In this document: positions 50,890 through 60,010 of the stretch, piece after piece
Position numbering within the stretch: position 1 is the stretch's first letter
Layout of the letters: each line of letters starts with the position of its first letter
Source of the DNA: Pseudomonas sp. RIT409
Lineage (GTDB): Bacteria; Pseudomonadota; Gammaproteobacteria; Pseudomonadales; Pseudomonadaceae
NCBI RefSeq assembly: GCF_003052515.2
Contig: NZ_QARE02000003.1
Span: 62,001-126,000 of the forward strand
DNA: 64,000 nucleotides
Direction: 5' to 3'
Notes under the pieces: model-generated
Told to the model about the DNA's origin: nothing
What the model saw: only the letters and a program-made list of their open reading frames with translations
The model's database searches: none
Translations under genes and position numbers: made by a program

Positions 50890-51126
50890 ATGAGCAGAAG
50901 CCGACGCAAGACTCCGGTTTGCGGCATCACCACTGCGGTAAGCGAACATTTCGACAAGCAGGCCTGGCATAGGCGCTATCGCAAAGCTGTACGCCAGCGG
51001 CTAGCGATAGATCCAACCGCCGAACCTCCTCACCTGCGCGAGTTTTTCGATCCTTGGTGCATGCATAAGGACGGGAAGCGGTACTACGGGGTGGACCGGC
51101 TGAATGAGAAGTTCCTGAGGAAGTAA
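50890..51126 (+). CDS. Small basic hypothetical protein (78 aa)
   Basis: 78 residues from ATG 50890 (the frame is open to 50794). MSRSRRKTPVCGITTAVSEH then FDKQAWHRRYRKAVRQRLAI is of a kind I have seen annotated as hypothetical in many proteobacteria (start SRSxRKTPxxGxT). It is strongly basic in the first half and ends with HKDGKRYYGVDRLNEKFLRK. Function unknown; nucleic-acid binding is possible from the charge. Confidence 0.6.
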   Translation: MSRSRRKTPVCGITTAVSEHFDKQAWHRRYRKAVRQRLAIDPTAEPPHLREFFDPWCMHKDGKRYYGVDRLNEKFLRK

Positions 51127-51241
51127 TGCCTCCGTCATTGACGCATGCTGTGCACTCGCACCGACAGGTCAACCGCTGGTGTCCAAGTTGATCTGTCAGT
51201 TGCACTCGCTTGCTCGGCAGAGACGCATGCCAGACTCAAAC

Positions 51242-51268
51242 AAAAAAGCCGCCTGAGTAGGCGGCTTT
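51242..51268 (-). terminator. Rho-independent terminator for the mvaT-like gene
   Basis: Stem AAAGCCGCC / GGCGGCTTT around TGAGTA; on the minus strand it is followed by a T6 run. It lies 19 bases after the stop of the mvaT-like gene and may act in both directions. Confidence 0.85.
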
Positions 51269-51286
51269 CTGCATCAACGCTGTCGA

Positions 51287-51655
51287 TCAATGGGCAAGCC
51301 ACGACTCGACTTCGTCGCTGCCGTGCTCAGCTTTCCAAGCCTTCAGTGTCTTATGGTTTCCGCCTTTGGTTTCGACGATCTCGCCGTTGTGCGGGTTCTT
51401 GTAAACCTTGACGGTACGTGCGCGGCGGGCCACTTTCTCGGCCACTACTGGAGCCCCCTTGCGGGTGGCGGCTTGGGGATCAAGAATGTTGATCACGTCT
51501 TTCAGGCTGCATCCGTATTGAGCAAGCAGGTCACGCAGTTTGGTTTCAAACTCGATTTCCTTTTTCAGGCCATCGTCATTTTTCAGCGTTTCCAGCTCTG
51601 CCAGTTGGGCAGCGAGTTGTTGCTCGAGTTTGCGGAATTCAGCGAGACGCGACAT
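51287..51655 (-). CDS. MvaT/MvaU-family H-NS-like nucleoid protein
   Basis: 122 residues from the ATG at 51655 (GGAG 6-7 bases upstream). The N-terminal coiled-coil oligomerisation part is MSRLAEFRKLEQQLAAQLAE and LKKEIEFETKLRDLLAQYG; the C-terminal AT-hook-like DNA-binding part is RTVKVYKNPHNGEIVETKGG and NHKTLKAWKAEHG, close to MvaT. The family silences foreign AT-rich DNA and is typical of Pseudomonadaceae. Lying in an island next to a umuC fragment, this is probably an extra copy beside the core mvaT/mvaU genes. Confidence 0.9.
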   Translation of the reverse strand: MSRLAEFRKLEQQLAAQLAELETLKNDDGLKKEIEFETKLRDLLAQYGCSLKDVINILDPQAATRKGAPVVAEKVARRARTVKVYKNPHNGEIVETKGGNHKTLKAWKAEHGSDEVESWLAH

Positions 51656-51819
51656 GTGAAGCTCCAAGTATTCTGATGATGTCGGTGATATTAGTTGATG
51701 GCGATTGCCGAGTCATTGGACGTAGAAGAAAAGATTCACCGACCAGTTAACTCGAGCCGGCCATCGCAGCTCAACAGGGCTTGCAGCTTTTCGCCATCGG
51801 CGTCCAGCGGCACGATCCA

Positions 51820-52479
51820 TCAGTGCGTATTGAACATGCCCGTACGGATGCTGACGCGGATTTTCTTGCACAGTGAGTTTTGCGCCCGAAGCTTTTCTGC
51901 CGCGCGTTGAGTGTAGGTGGCCACGGCCTCCCTGATCGGTTCGATATCCGTAAGGCGTGTGCCAAACATCCTGCTACAGCAGATCTCTTGCTTGGGAGGA
52001 TCAGCCTCTCCGAGTTCTAGGCAAGGTGTGCCGGCGAGCTCGCGCGCCGTCTTCTCAATCACAACACTGAATTTCTGCCGGAGTGTCCAGGCATCAGCTT
52101 TGGCCAAGTCCATGGCCGTCTTGATTCCCATCGTCTCCAGATGCGCTTTCATCCGTTTGCCGACGCCCCACACTTCTCCGACATCCGTGTTCCGCAGCGT
52201 CCAATCGCACTTGAACTGATCACAGAGATCCACGACACCACCCGTCTTATCGAGCAGACGTTTTGCGATGTGATTCGCAAGCTTGGCTAATGTCTTCGTC
52301 CGAGCAATCCCTACCCCGACTGGAATGCCAGTGGATTTGAACATCGTGGCTTGCAGCTTACGGCCAAAGGCTGTGAGATCACCTGGCATGCCCGTCAAGT
52401 CGGCGAAGGCCTCGTCGATGCTGTAGACCTCAAGCGCGGGCACCATCGACTCGATGATCATCATGACGCGCTCGCTCAT
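51820..52479 (-). pseudogene. Truncated umuC/rulB (Y-family DNA polymerase V subunit)
   Basis: 219 residues covering only the middle of UmuC: NMSERVMMIIESMVP-type start (here from MSERV), the catalytic YSIDEAFADL, GIPVGVGIARTKTLAKLANH, GEVWGVGKRM (helix-hairpin-helix) and the little-finger start up to IRTGMFNTH. About 75 residues of the N-terminus, with the first metal Asp, and about 130 C-terminal residues are missing, and no umuD lies upstream. It cannot be a working polymerase. Plasmid- and ICE-borne rulAB genes are known insertion hot spots in Pseudomonas, so this may be a scar of such an event. Confidence 0.85.
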
Positions 52480-53174
52480 GTTGCCGTTTATGTGGAATAG
52501 AAAATCAACGGGGGCTCGCCCCTCCGTTGCTCTTTCTACCTAAACGGTGATCCAGAGAAAATAAACACCACTGGCTCTAGTTTTCGACCGCTTGACTTAC
52601 CTTACATCCGGCTGAATACGCACGTAAAAAACGACAGGCAGCTATCGGCCAGAAGCGGACATTCGACCCCTGTTAATCAAAGTGATTTAAGCTAGCGCTT
52701 TCACTTGGGCCAATCTAGGGGTGAATCGCATCTCTTTCAGGTTCCACGTAGGAGCGCGATCATCGAAAAGCAACAGGTGTTTTCACACAGCATGGGCCGA
52801 TAGCCGACACTCCACAATCAGAGCAGTGACTCTAAGGTGAGCTCGCTCCTAAAAACATTCAGGAGACCACTTAAAAACACGGCGACGGGCAGGCCACGCT
52901 CCCAAAGCTGAGTACTAAACGGTAGGCCGCCCCGGCTTTACACGGCACTCTTTGCTATGAGGGCATAGCTAAAATGTGTCGTCGAGGAAGGAAATAGGTA
53001 GCCATGAGAGCAAAAGCCCTATGGTCCAAGTCATCGCCATAGGGGTGCGCGAAAAGCGTTTTTCTGAAAGACTGGAATTCATCCGTCCGCACAAACAAGT
53101 CGATAGCGTCTTCCGTACGTCCATTTGCCTTGGAGTGTACCGCGAAGTAACGCCTAGCTCATTGGGAGAACCGC
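52480..53174. other. 695-bp region without a convincing gene
   Basis: It lies between the umuC fragment and the histidine kinase gene. A 96-aa frame (52976-53266) overlaps the kinase start and lacks family resemblance. GGGGGCTCGCCCC at 52511-52523 is a small inverted repeat. The 5' junction of the umuC fragment falls at about 52480-52490. Confidence 0.4.
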
Positions 53175-55790
53175 TTGCTTACTGGCTCCGCGCATTTTAC
53201 CAGCGCCGACCGCGTGTCTTATGTGCTCGAGGCCAGTGCTCAACTGGCCCGCGCGGCTTCAATTGATGAAGTTGTTGCGGTGTTGCGAGACACGGCTCGC
53301 GCTGCGGTCGGTGCCGAAGGTATCGCCGTAATTCTTGAGAACGCCGGGCGATGTTTCTATGCAGCTGAGGACGCAGTTTCACCTCTCTGGCAGGGGCAGA
53401 GCTTCTTAGTTGATGAGTGCATTTCAGGCTGGGCAATTCGTCATGGCGAGACGGTGACCGTTTCTGATGTTCAGCTTGATTCACGCATTCCACAAGCAGC
53501 CTATAGCCAAACCTTCGTCCAGAGCTTGGTAATGGTGCCCATCGGCAAGCCGGCTCCAGTCGCAGCATTGGGTGCGTACTGGTCGACAGTGCGGGATCAT
53601 GACGTTCATACGATCAAACAGTTGGAGCGGCTAGCACAACTCGCAACCGTAGCGATCGAAAACGTGCGCATCATGCAAGCGCGCGATCGAGGAGCAGCCA
53701 TTGGAGCCGCTCAGAATCGCATCCTCAAGCTGGCGGTTGAAGAAATCCCACTCAACCTCATGCTTGAAGTGATAGTTCGCGAGATGGAAATGCTATCGAT
53801 CTCGGGCTTCATTGGAAGCATTTTGCTTCTGAGCGAAAGCGGGGAGCAGTTGGAATTCGTTGCAAGTCCGAGCCTCCCCCACGTATACAGCGAGGCCATC
53901 AAACACATCGCTGACGCTCAATTGCTTGACTCTCCAAGGGTCGTGAGCTCTCAGCTTGGCACGACAGAAAATGCGTTCTGGAGCGAGCTTCACGCGCTAA
54001 CCCTTAGAATGGATTTGCACGTCTGCTGGTGGAATCTAATACGTTCGGCGCAGGGCACGGTGCTGGGTGCTGTCGTTTTATTACATGGGGAACCGCGTGA
54101 ACCGCTACCATCGGACGTAGAGATCGTCGACTTTATAATTCAGATGATCGCTCTGATCGTACATCGCTCCCAATCGGAGTCCGCGGTGCGAATCAGCGAG
54201 GAACGACTGCGTCTTGCTGTTGAACATGCTGATGTCGGTTTTTGGGACGTGGACTGCGTTCAGGGCACGTTGATATGGCCCTCCCAGACCAGAGCGATGT
54301 TTGGTATTTCCCCGGATGCGCCTGTCACTCTTCAAGACTTCTACGATGGTCTGCATCCTGACGATCGCGAAGCTACAGTTGCTGCATTCGCAGCGGCAAT
54401 GGACCCCGAACGCCGAGCGCTGTACGAAGTCGACTACCGAACGGTGGGGCGAGAGGACGGCGTAGTTCGCTGGGTAGCCGCCAAGGGGCGAGGTATGTTC
54501 GATGACTCCGGTCTATGCGTGCGCGTGTCGGGTACTGCCATCGAAATCACTCCCCGTAAAGCTGCTGAAGAGCAGCTGCGGATACTTAATGCCACGCTTG
54601 AAACACGGATTGCCCAGGCCATTGAGGAACGCGAAGAGGCTCAGCTAGCGCTGCGTCAGAGCCAAAAAATGGAAGCCATGGGGCAGCTCACCGGTGGTGT
54701 GGCACATGATTTCAATAACCTGCTCACGCCTATTGTCGGCACACTTGACCTTCTGCAGCGAAGAGGCATTGGCGGCGAGAGAGAGAAGCGGTTGATATCC
54801 GGCGCGATACAGTCTGCCGACCGCGCAAAGACTCTTGTGCAACGATTGCTCGCCTTCGCTCGCCGTCAGCCGCTGCAGAAGGTTCCGGTCGACGTGACAA
54901 AGCTGCTCAGGGAAATGGGCGATCTCGTGGCCAGCACCACTGGCCCGCAAATCAAGGTGGTGATTGATGCTCCAAGCGATTTGCCAGCGGCATTCGCCGA
55001 TGTTAACCAACTGGAAATGGCTCTTCTGAATCTCTCGGTGAATGCCCGTGACGCAATGGTCGATGGAGGAACGATCCGCATGTCTGCCCAGAGAGAGTTG
55101 GTCGAGGACGGTCATCGCTCGAAGCTCCCTTCGGGCGAATACCTGTGTATTTCAGTTGCGGACACCGGCATCGGCATGGACGCGGTTACGCTGAGCCGAG
55201 CGGTAGAGCCGTTCTTTTCCACCAAGGGCGTTGGAAAAGGGACAGGTCTGGGGCTTTCGATGGTTCACGGTTTAGCATCGCAGTTGAACGGAGCGCTCAC
55301 CATTCGGAGCTCGCCGGGCCTGGGCACAAATGTTGAGCTCTGGCTTCCACGGAGCCTGGCTAAAACGATCAACCCGTTACGCAATGTGGAGACTTCGCAA
55401 CAAGTGCCTATAACTGGGACGGCATTGCTGGTTGACGATGAGGAGCTTGTACGTGCGAGCACATCGTACATGCTGGTCGAACTGGGCTATCGTGTCATCG
55501 AGGCGGCCTCGGCCGAAGAGGCGATTGAGGTAATGGACGCCGGTGGAGCTTTTGAACTGCTCGTTACTGATCACTTGATGCCCGGCATTAACGGAACCGA
55601 GCTCGCCAGAGTTGTACGTGCAAGTCGACCAGACACCGCCGTTCTTTTAATCTCGGGTTATGCCGAGCGAGGGGGCATTGACCCGGAGCTACCCCAGCTG
55701 AGCAAGCCATTTCGCAAAGCCGACCTCGCCATCAGCCTCTCAAAACTTCGCAATCAGTCCTGGGACGATGCGGCCAAAGTTTGGCATTAG
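53175..55790 (+). CDS. Hybrid histidine kinase: GAF-GAF-PAS-HisKA-HATPase-REC
   Basis: 871 residues from a TTG (GGGAG 6 bases upstream). Domains: a GAF (about 20-150; DECISGWAIRHGETVTVSDV), a second GAF-like domain (about 165-320), PAS/PAC (about 335-460; RLAVEHADVGFWDVDCVQGT), a short coiled coil, HisKA with His511 in GGVAHDFNNLLTPI, HATPase with ALLNLSVNARDAMVDGG and GTGLGLSMVHGLA, and a C-terminal receiver with Asp799 in LLVTDHLMPGING. No transmembrane segment is apparent, so it senses a cytoplasmic signal. No DNA-binding response regulator gene is next to it. The output is unknown. Confidence 0.9.
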   Translation: MLTGSAHFTSADRVSYVLEASAQLARAASIDEVVAVLRDTARAAVGAEGIAVILENAGRCFYAAEDAVSPLWQGQSFLVDECISGWAIRHGETVTVSDVQLDSRIPQAAYSQTFVQSLVMVPIGKPAPVAALGAYWSTVRDHDVHTIKQLERLAQLATVAIENVRIMQARDRGAAIGAAQNRILKLAVEEIPLNLMLEVIVREMEMLSISGFIGSILLLSESGEQLEFVASPSLPHVYSEAIKHIADAQLLDSPRVVSSQLGTTENAFWSELHALTLRMDLHVCWWNLIRSAQGTVLGAVVLLHGEPREPLPSDVEIVDFIIQMIALIVHRSQSESAVRISEERLRLAVEHADVGFWDVDCVQGTLIWPSQTRAMFGISPDAPVTLQDFYDGLHPDDREATVAAFAAAMDPERRALYEVDYRTVGREDGVVRWVAAKGRGMFDDSGLCVRVSGTAIEITPRKAAEEQLRILNATLETRIAQAIEEREEAQLALRQSQKMEAMGQLTGGVAHDFNNLLTPIVGTLDLLQRRGIGGEREKRLISGAIQSADRAKTLVQRLLAFARRQPLQKVPVDVTKLLREMGDLVASTTGPQIKVVIDAPSDLPAAFADVNQLEMALLNLSVNARDAMVDGGTIRMSAQRELVEDGHRSKLPSGEYLCISVADTGIGMDAVTLSRAVEPFFSTKGVGKGTGLGLSMVHGLASQLNGALTIRSSPGLGTNVELWLPRSLAKTINPLRNVETSQQVPITGTALLVDDEELVRASTSYMLVELGYRVIEAASAEEAIEVMDAGGAFELLVTDHLMPGINGTELARVVRASRPDTAVLLISGYAERGGIDPELPQLSKPFRKADLAISLSKLRNQSWDDAAKVWH

Positions 55791-55880
55791 TGGCTTGGCT
55801 CGCCCCGTAAATTCACCAGCGGCACAGATTATCGTCATGATCTATGCCTTTTTGATGCCATGCCTGACCTTCCTACAGAA

Positions 55881-56105
55881 CTACAACCGTCCGTCGGGCA
55901 TCAGACGATTCCCTAGAGCACGGTCGATCTCTGCGTGACACCGAGACAAGTGCTCATCGCTGAGCAAACCTGATTGATGAAGCGCAGTTGCATAGCGATG
56001 AAGAAGGACTGCCGCCTGTGCGGCAGATGCCCGGTCAGCAGCATCGGAAACGCTGTCAAGATCGCCAATGAGCGTATCTAGTTGATGCGTATCGAGTAGA
56101 AGCAT
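55881..56105 (-). CDS. Small hypothetical protein (74 aa)
   Basis: 74 residues from the ATG at 56105 (the frame is open to 56294). MLLLDTHQLDTLIGDLDSVS then DAADRASAAQAAVLLHRYAT is a regular helical sequence, and the rest (LSDEHLSRCHAEIDRALGNR) continues it. No known family is recognised. It lies 68 bases after a second small gene on the same strand. Confidence 0.5.
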   Translation of the reverse strand: MLLLDTHQLDTLIGDLDSVSDAADRASAAQAAVLLHRYATALHQSGLLSDEHLSRCHAEIDRALGNRLMPDGRL

Positions 56106-56173
56106 GGGACATCCAGTGCGTGTACGAGGTGCTAGTAATGTTGACTGTGGCCCATCGCCATAATTCAAACTTT

Positions 56174-56431
56174 TTACGAGCGCTCGTTGCTTGAAGAGGA
56201 TTTCCCAACTCCACCAAGCCAGGTTGGACTGAGTTGAGATGGTGGAGCCGTCAAGCCAGACGGAGGTCTGCTCCGCGCGTCGATATCCTCCCACTCCGAG
56301 GGCAGCCGCTGTTCCCCACAGGTCATGCAGATGTAGACCTCCGGCGCAAGTCTCAAGTAATAACCTTTGCGGATAAAAGGGTGGCTACAACCTGCGGGAG
56401 GCTGGTTATGGCGGTTGGATGCAGCGGACAT
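56174..56431 (-). CDS. Small zinc-finger-like hypothetical protein (85 aa)
   Basis: 85 residues from the ATG at 56431 with GAGG 8 bases upstream. A possible zinc site is formed by Cys-x-His in GCSHPFIRKGYYLRLAPE and CxxC in YICMTCGEQRLPSEWED, a pattern of small proteins annotated as hypothetical. The C-terminal third is Ser/Pro-rich and probably disordered. It probably shares a transcript with the 74-aa gene. Confidence 0.55.
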   Translation of the reverse strand: MSAASNRHNQPPAGCSHPFIRKGYYLRLAPEVYICMTCGEQRLPSEWEDIDARSRPPSGLTAPPSQLSPTWLGGVGKSSSSNERS

Positions 56432-57013
56432 GAATGATACCTCGGCAGGAGGCGTCAACCTTCTGTTTGAATGTGAAGCGCATATGCGCAATGGGTGAGA
56501 ATTTATGTTCAGGGGAGGTGGGCTGCGTCACTGCGAGATCACAGGGCGATATCGACACTGATCGCCGCCCTGCCTTCCTGAATTTTTCCGAGAGTCTTTC
56601 CCCTCTGTCCGCCTGAGAAGTCCTGCTGCCAGCACCCCATTGCACCGGTCCCAGCAGAACTTCCAGCGCAGCGCTGACAGGAGGTCATCGCTCGCTGGCT
56701 GCCGGGGTTTTCCGCTACGTCGCACTTTCCGGCTAACGACGTCCAGGCACCGGCCCTTAGGCCCACCCTGGCGATGGTCCCGCAAATATCCCCGGTGTGG
56801 TTTATCGGCAGGCGGCGAAAGCAGAGGCGCAGCACTCGTAAGGCGCACTCCTATGGTGGACGCGCTCTCAAGAATGCCGATGCAAAAGGCCCGGCCGAGT
56901 CCGATCAACGGTGCAATAAGCGGGGGTAAGAATTTGAGAGGAACCGGTGATGGCCTAGGAAACATCACCGGAAAATTGCGGGTGTGAAGATCTGTCGATG
57001 GCAGCAGATCTGC
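56432..57013. repeat. Possible dispersed Pseudomonas repeat sequence (about 56.5-57.0 kb)
   Basis: No real gene is seen. The minus-strand frame 56528-56968 reads PLKFLPPLIAPLIGLGRAFC and ILESASTIGVRLTSAAP, a reading I associate from memory with spurious proteins annotated repeatedly in Pseudomonas genomes, which suggests a repeated non-coding element. AGATCTG and CAGATCT at 56988-56994 and 57005-57011 form a small inverted repeat at its right end. The repeat status needs a genome comparison. Confidence 0.35.
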
Positions 57014-57238
57014 TTAGCCCTTGCTTTTCGCAGGGTCCGCGCTACGAGGATACGTGCGTTCCTCCTGGATAGTGCCGTCTTCCTTGTGGATCTTCAACGA
57101 AGCCGTTTTGCCCTCAAGGAATGCTGTTGCCAACTGGATTGCTTCAGCTTTGGTTGCCGCGCTTTTGGAGGCTCGGGTTGCGCCTTCCTTTTTCAGGGCC
57201 CAGCCAGTGTCCGACTTGATGAGATGATAGTTTTCCAT
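57014..57238 (-). CDS. DUF2188 domain protein (74 aa)
   Basis: 74 residues starting at an ATG with a near-perfect AAAGGAGG site. The DUF2188 pattern is clear: YHLIKSDTGWALKKEGATRA followed by AIQLATAFLEGK and SLKIHKEDGTIQEERTYP. The family consists of small soluble proteins of unknown function, often on islands and plasmids. Confidence 0.85.
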   Translation of the reverse strand: MENYHLIKSDTGWALKKEGATRASKSAATKAEAIQLATAFLEGKTASLKIHKEDGTIQEERTYPRSADPAKSKG

Positions 57239-57692
57239 AGTGCCTCCTTTTTTTCAGTCCTTCTTTTCGACGCATTGAGTTGATGTTCGTTTGGTTTATT
57301 TTGCTCAGCCTTTCCATGGATTGTCGTCGGATTGCGTTACTTTCAGTGGCTGCATCCGTGCTTAGCCATTCGAGGGGTTAGGGGCAGGTGCGTCCGGCTG
57401 AATTTCGCCTAGCAAGTAACCATAGCCACTCAACAAGCTATGTGATAGTTGCATTTCTATCCGTTTGGGCGCTGAACTATTTCTCGCTAAAAGCTAAACT
57501 CGGTCGCGTGCGGTCCAGGAAGCGGTGCTCTGGTTTAACCCGTACAAAACGTGTGAATTGTCTGATCCGACAGATATCTTCAAATTTCCCTACGTTAGGT
57601 GCGAGAGACAAAACAGAAGTTTTTTACTCGTACTCCAGCCCCCATTGCACCTCGAGGGAGTTCCCTGCGAGGTGGATTCGCAGGAGTAACAT
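57239..57692. other. 454-bp gap, nothing recognised
   Basis: It separates the divergent DUF2188 and XRE genes. The short plus-strand frame 57388-57696 has no ribosome binding site. It probably contains the XRE promoter. Confidence 0.4.
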
Positions 57693-58241
57693 ATGAACAC
57701 CTTTGGCATCAGACTCAGGCAAGAACGTAAACGGCTAGGTTTAACCCAGCTTCAAATGGCAAAACTCGGTGGCGTCGAGCCGAATGCACAGGGCCATTAC
57801 GAATCGGGCGCTCGCTCACCCAAGGCCTCATATCTTCAACGCCTTAGCGACGCTGGCGTAAATGTCGGGTATCTTTTTTCCGACAACCCACCAGATCATT
57901 CAGACGGAATCGTTACGACTACCCTCCCTGGTCGTCTTGGGGGAGGCCCTGCCGGTGCTGCCGCAGCGTTAATATCCCAATTCGGACTGAATATAGTTAC
58001 AACCGCACAGATCGTCTATGACGCTGCGAGGTCGTGCTCACGAGCGGTGCCATCCGTAGATGAAGAAGAACTTGAAAAACAGTTGAGCAGCCTGAAATTC
58101 ACCACCGCACGATTCGTCGAATCAGCCTTGGTTCTCATCCCGCGATGTGTTTGTGTTGATCACCGCACTTCCAGCTGCACAACATCCCCGGCTCGAACTG
58201 AGACCTCACCACCCAAAGAATCAACCGACCCAGGTGCATAA
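57693..58241 (+). CDS. XRE-family regulator with a novel C-terminal domain, copy 1
   Basis: 182 residues from an ATG with CAGGAG upstream. The helix-turn-helix (1-60) reads FGIRLRQERKRLGLTQLQMA and GGVEPNAQGHYESGARSPKA. The C-terminal part (about 90-155, ALISQFGLNIVTTAQIVYDA then LEKQLSSLKFTTARFVESAL) is helical and is shared with the second copy at 58883, but not with known phage repressor domains that I can recognise. The last 25 residues are Thr/Pro-rich. It is probably a local repressor whose effector part may sense a partner protein. Confidence 0.85.
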   Translation: MNTFGIRLRQERKRLGLTQLQMAKLGGVEPNAQGHYESGARSPKASYLQRLSDAGVNVGYLFSDNPPDHSDGIVTTTLPGRLGGGPAGAAAALISQFGLNIVTTAQIVYDAARSCSRAVPSVDEEELEKQLSSLKFTTARFVESALVLIPRCVCVDHRTSSCTTSPARTETSPPKESTDPGA

Positions 58242-58450
58242 ACACCTGAGCGGCCGTCTAATCCCCAGAGGATACCTACACCTCAAGTGACGGCTCGCCG
58301 CAACGTGAAAAAAGCGCGGCGAGCCTGGCGCCTCCTTAGCGGTACAGCAGAGCTTTGCAAAATAGCCAACCCAGTTTTCCCTTGGATGAGCGGCAAACGC
58401 TGCCTGCGGAAGATATCGCCAAGGGCGTTCTACCTCCGCTCCCCTGAAGG

Positions 58451-58627
58451 TCAGCATTCACGAGGTTCTTCCTCGACCGCAGCGCCAAGCAGATCATAAT
58501 ATCGGTAATGGAAGTCCGCTTGCTCTTTGCGACCTTCCATTTTTGCTTTCAGTGCTTCCTTCAGGTGCCAGTCGCGCATCCGGCGAAGACTTTCCAACTG
58601 TCTTTGCGAACGTGAACTGTTCGGCAT
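58451..58627 (-). CDS. Small hypothetical protein between the two XRE genes (58 aa)
   Basis: 58 residues: MPNSSRSQRQLESLRRMRDW, then HLKEALKAKMEGRKEQADFH and YRYYDLLGAAVEEEPREC. GGAGGGCAT directly precedes the ATG at 58627. It is highly charged and helical. It runs opposite to both XRE genes and may be the target or partner of one of them. No family is recognised. Confidence 0.6.
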   Translation of the reverse strand: MPNSSRSQRQLESLRRMRDWHLKEALKAKMEGRKEQADFHYRYYDLLGAAVEEEPREC

Positions 58628-58882
58628 ATGCCCTCCATGACTGCTGCGGCCTTTTGACTATAGATATTAGACGTCCTCAGCATCACGAGCGTAAAAAAGC
58701 CGCACCGAAGTGTAGCTAACTGAAGTTGCCCTGCTAAGGCGAGTATGGATGTTGCTACGGCTCGGAATTTCGAGCCAACCGTGCGGCAAAGGTCAATTCA
58801 CTTTAGTTTTCCCAGACAGACGGCTATAAATTCAGGCTGCAAACACTATGTGGATTTCCTGCTGATGGTGGAGGAGGAAGAC

Positions 58883-59353
58883 GTGCACAGCTTCGGACGC
58901 AGGCTTAAGCAGGAGCGCATACGTCTAGGCTTGAGTCAACGTGAGCTCGCCAAGATTGGAGGGGTTGAGCCAAATGCTCAATTCCATTACGAATCTGGCA
59001 CACGTTCGCCCAAGGCTGACTATCTGCAAAACCTTGTGCGGGCAGGTGTGGACCTCTCGTACTTGTTTACAAACGATTCGGACACGTACCCAAGCGAACC
59101 TGCGTCGACAAATTCAGGTCGATTTCTTACGACGAATATGCGTTCGGATGAGGCTGTCGTGCTGCTGATCACACAGTGCGGCCATAATATTGAAACTGTT
59201 GTGCAAACTATCCACGACGTGGCTAGGTACTGGTCAATTAACCTTTCCAGTTGCGAAGCAAAAGAATTTGAACTTCAAATGTTAGAGCTGAAGGCGAGCG
59301 CCACGCGTTTGATAGACACTGCCTTGCGACTTTCTACCACTCATTCCTTATGA
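58883..59353 (+). CDS. XRE-family regulator, copy 2 (paralogue of 57693)
   Basis: 156 residues from the GTG at 58883, which has GGAGGAGG 5 bases upstream and aligns with the start of copy 1 (HSFGRRLKQERIRLGLSQRE against NTFGIRLRQERKRLGLTQLQ). The longer frame from 58745 is not supported. The helix-turn-helix continues GGVEPNAQFHYESGTRSPKA. The C-terminal helical domain (LLITQCGHNIETVVQTIHDV; LEMKAS-type end, here LELKASATRLIDTAL) matches copy 1. The pair arose by duplication and may regulate each other. Confidence 0.85.
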   Translation: MHSFGRRLKQERIRLGLSQRELAKIGGVEPNAQFHYESGTRSPKADYLQNLVRAGVDLSYLFTNDSDTYPSEPASTNSGRFLTTNMRSDEAVVLLITQCGHNIETVVQTIHDVARYWSINLSSCEAKEFELQMLELKASATRLIDTALRLSTTHSL

Positions 59354-59648
59354 CCCAGAGCGATGCGAAAGTTCAGATGAAGGCAACGCGCCGAACCCGG
59401 CGATCGGTCTGCGCTGTTTTATGCCTAAAGAACCCATATCTTTTTTGACGCTCAGATAGACGGCATGAGCAGCCCCTAAGTTTGTTGATGGGTGTTCACC
59501 CTCGAACAGGTGTAGTGAGCCATGCATAACTACCCGATTGGCCGCAGAACTCGGTAGGCGCTACAGCTATAATTAGCTATCGAGAGGATCTTTTGAAGCC
59601 CATTTTTAGCCCCGACTCGAGCAATCAATCGAGACCCGTATACCTATC

Positions 59649-59876
59649 ATGCCTACAATTCTGCTAACAGAGTGGAACCGCCGCTGGCGATTGAGTGCGG
59701 ATCACGTCACCTGCCGCCGGTGCCAAGCTGAGCAGCCGTTCGAGTCTGACGGCCAGGCGTTCGAGCACTTCGCGAACTGTCCCTATCAAAAGGATGGACG
59801 GAATCCTTGGAGGGACCTTGAAATTGCGCTGGACGCGTCGAACCGCCGTGGAAAAGATGGAGCGATCAATATATAG
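59649..59876 (+). CDS. Small Cys-containing hypothetical protein (75 aa)
   Basis: 75 residues. ILLTEWNRRWRLSADHVTCR-R-C and a later FEHFANCPY give a C-x2-C...H-x3-C zinc-like arrangement; the end is DLEIALDASNRRGKDGAINI. A frameshifted relative lies at 63172-63403, which supports both as real sequences. Function unknown. The ribosome binding site is weak. The 295 bases before it (59354-59648) hold nothing recognised. Confidence 0.6.
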   Translation: MPTILLTEWNRRWRLSADHVTCRRCQAEQPFESDGQAFEHFANCPYQKDGRNPWRDLEIALDASNRRGKDGAINI

Positions 59877-60010
59877 GAGAGACATTTGTGCCGGACTTTT
59901 GGTCCACCCGTTTGACTGCGCTCACCCAAGCTTGCATTAGCTGCTCCCGCATTACTGAGTAATCGCCGTCGGCGACCCGAAGCGGCTATTACAGGATTAG
60001 CAATCGAACC

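Noticed and set aside
52976..53266. 96-aa frame overlapping the histidine kinase start
   Set aside because: It overlaps the kinase coding region by 90 bases and shows no family resemblance; the kinase TTG has the better ribosome binding site.
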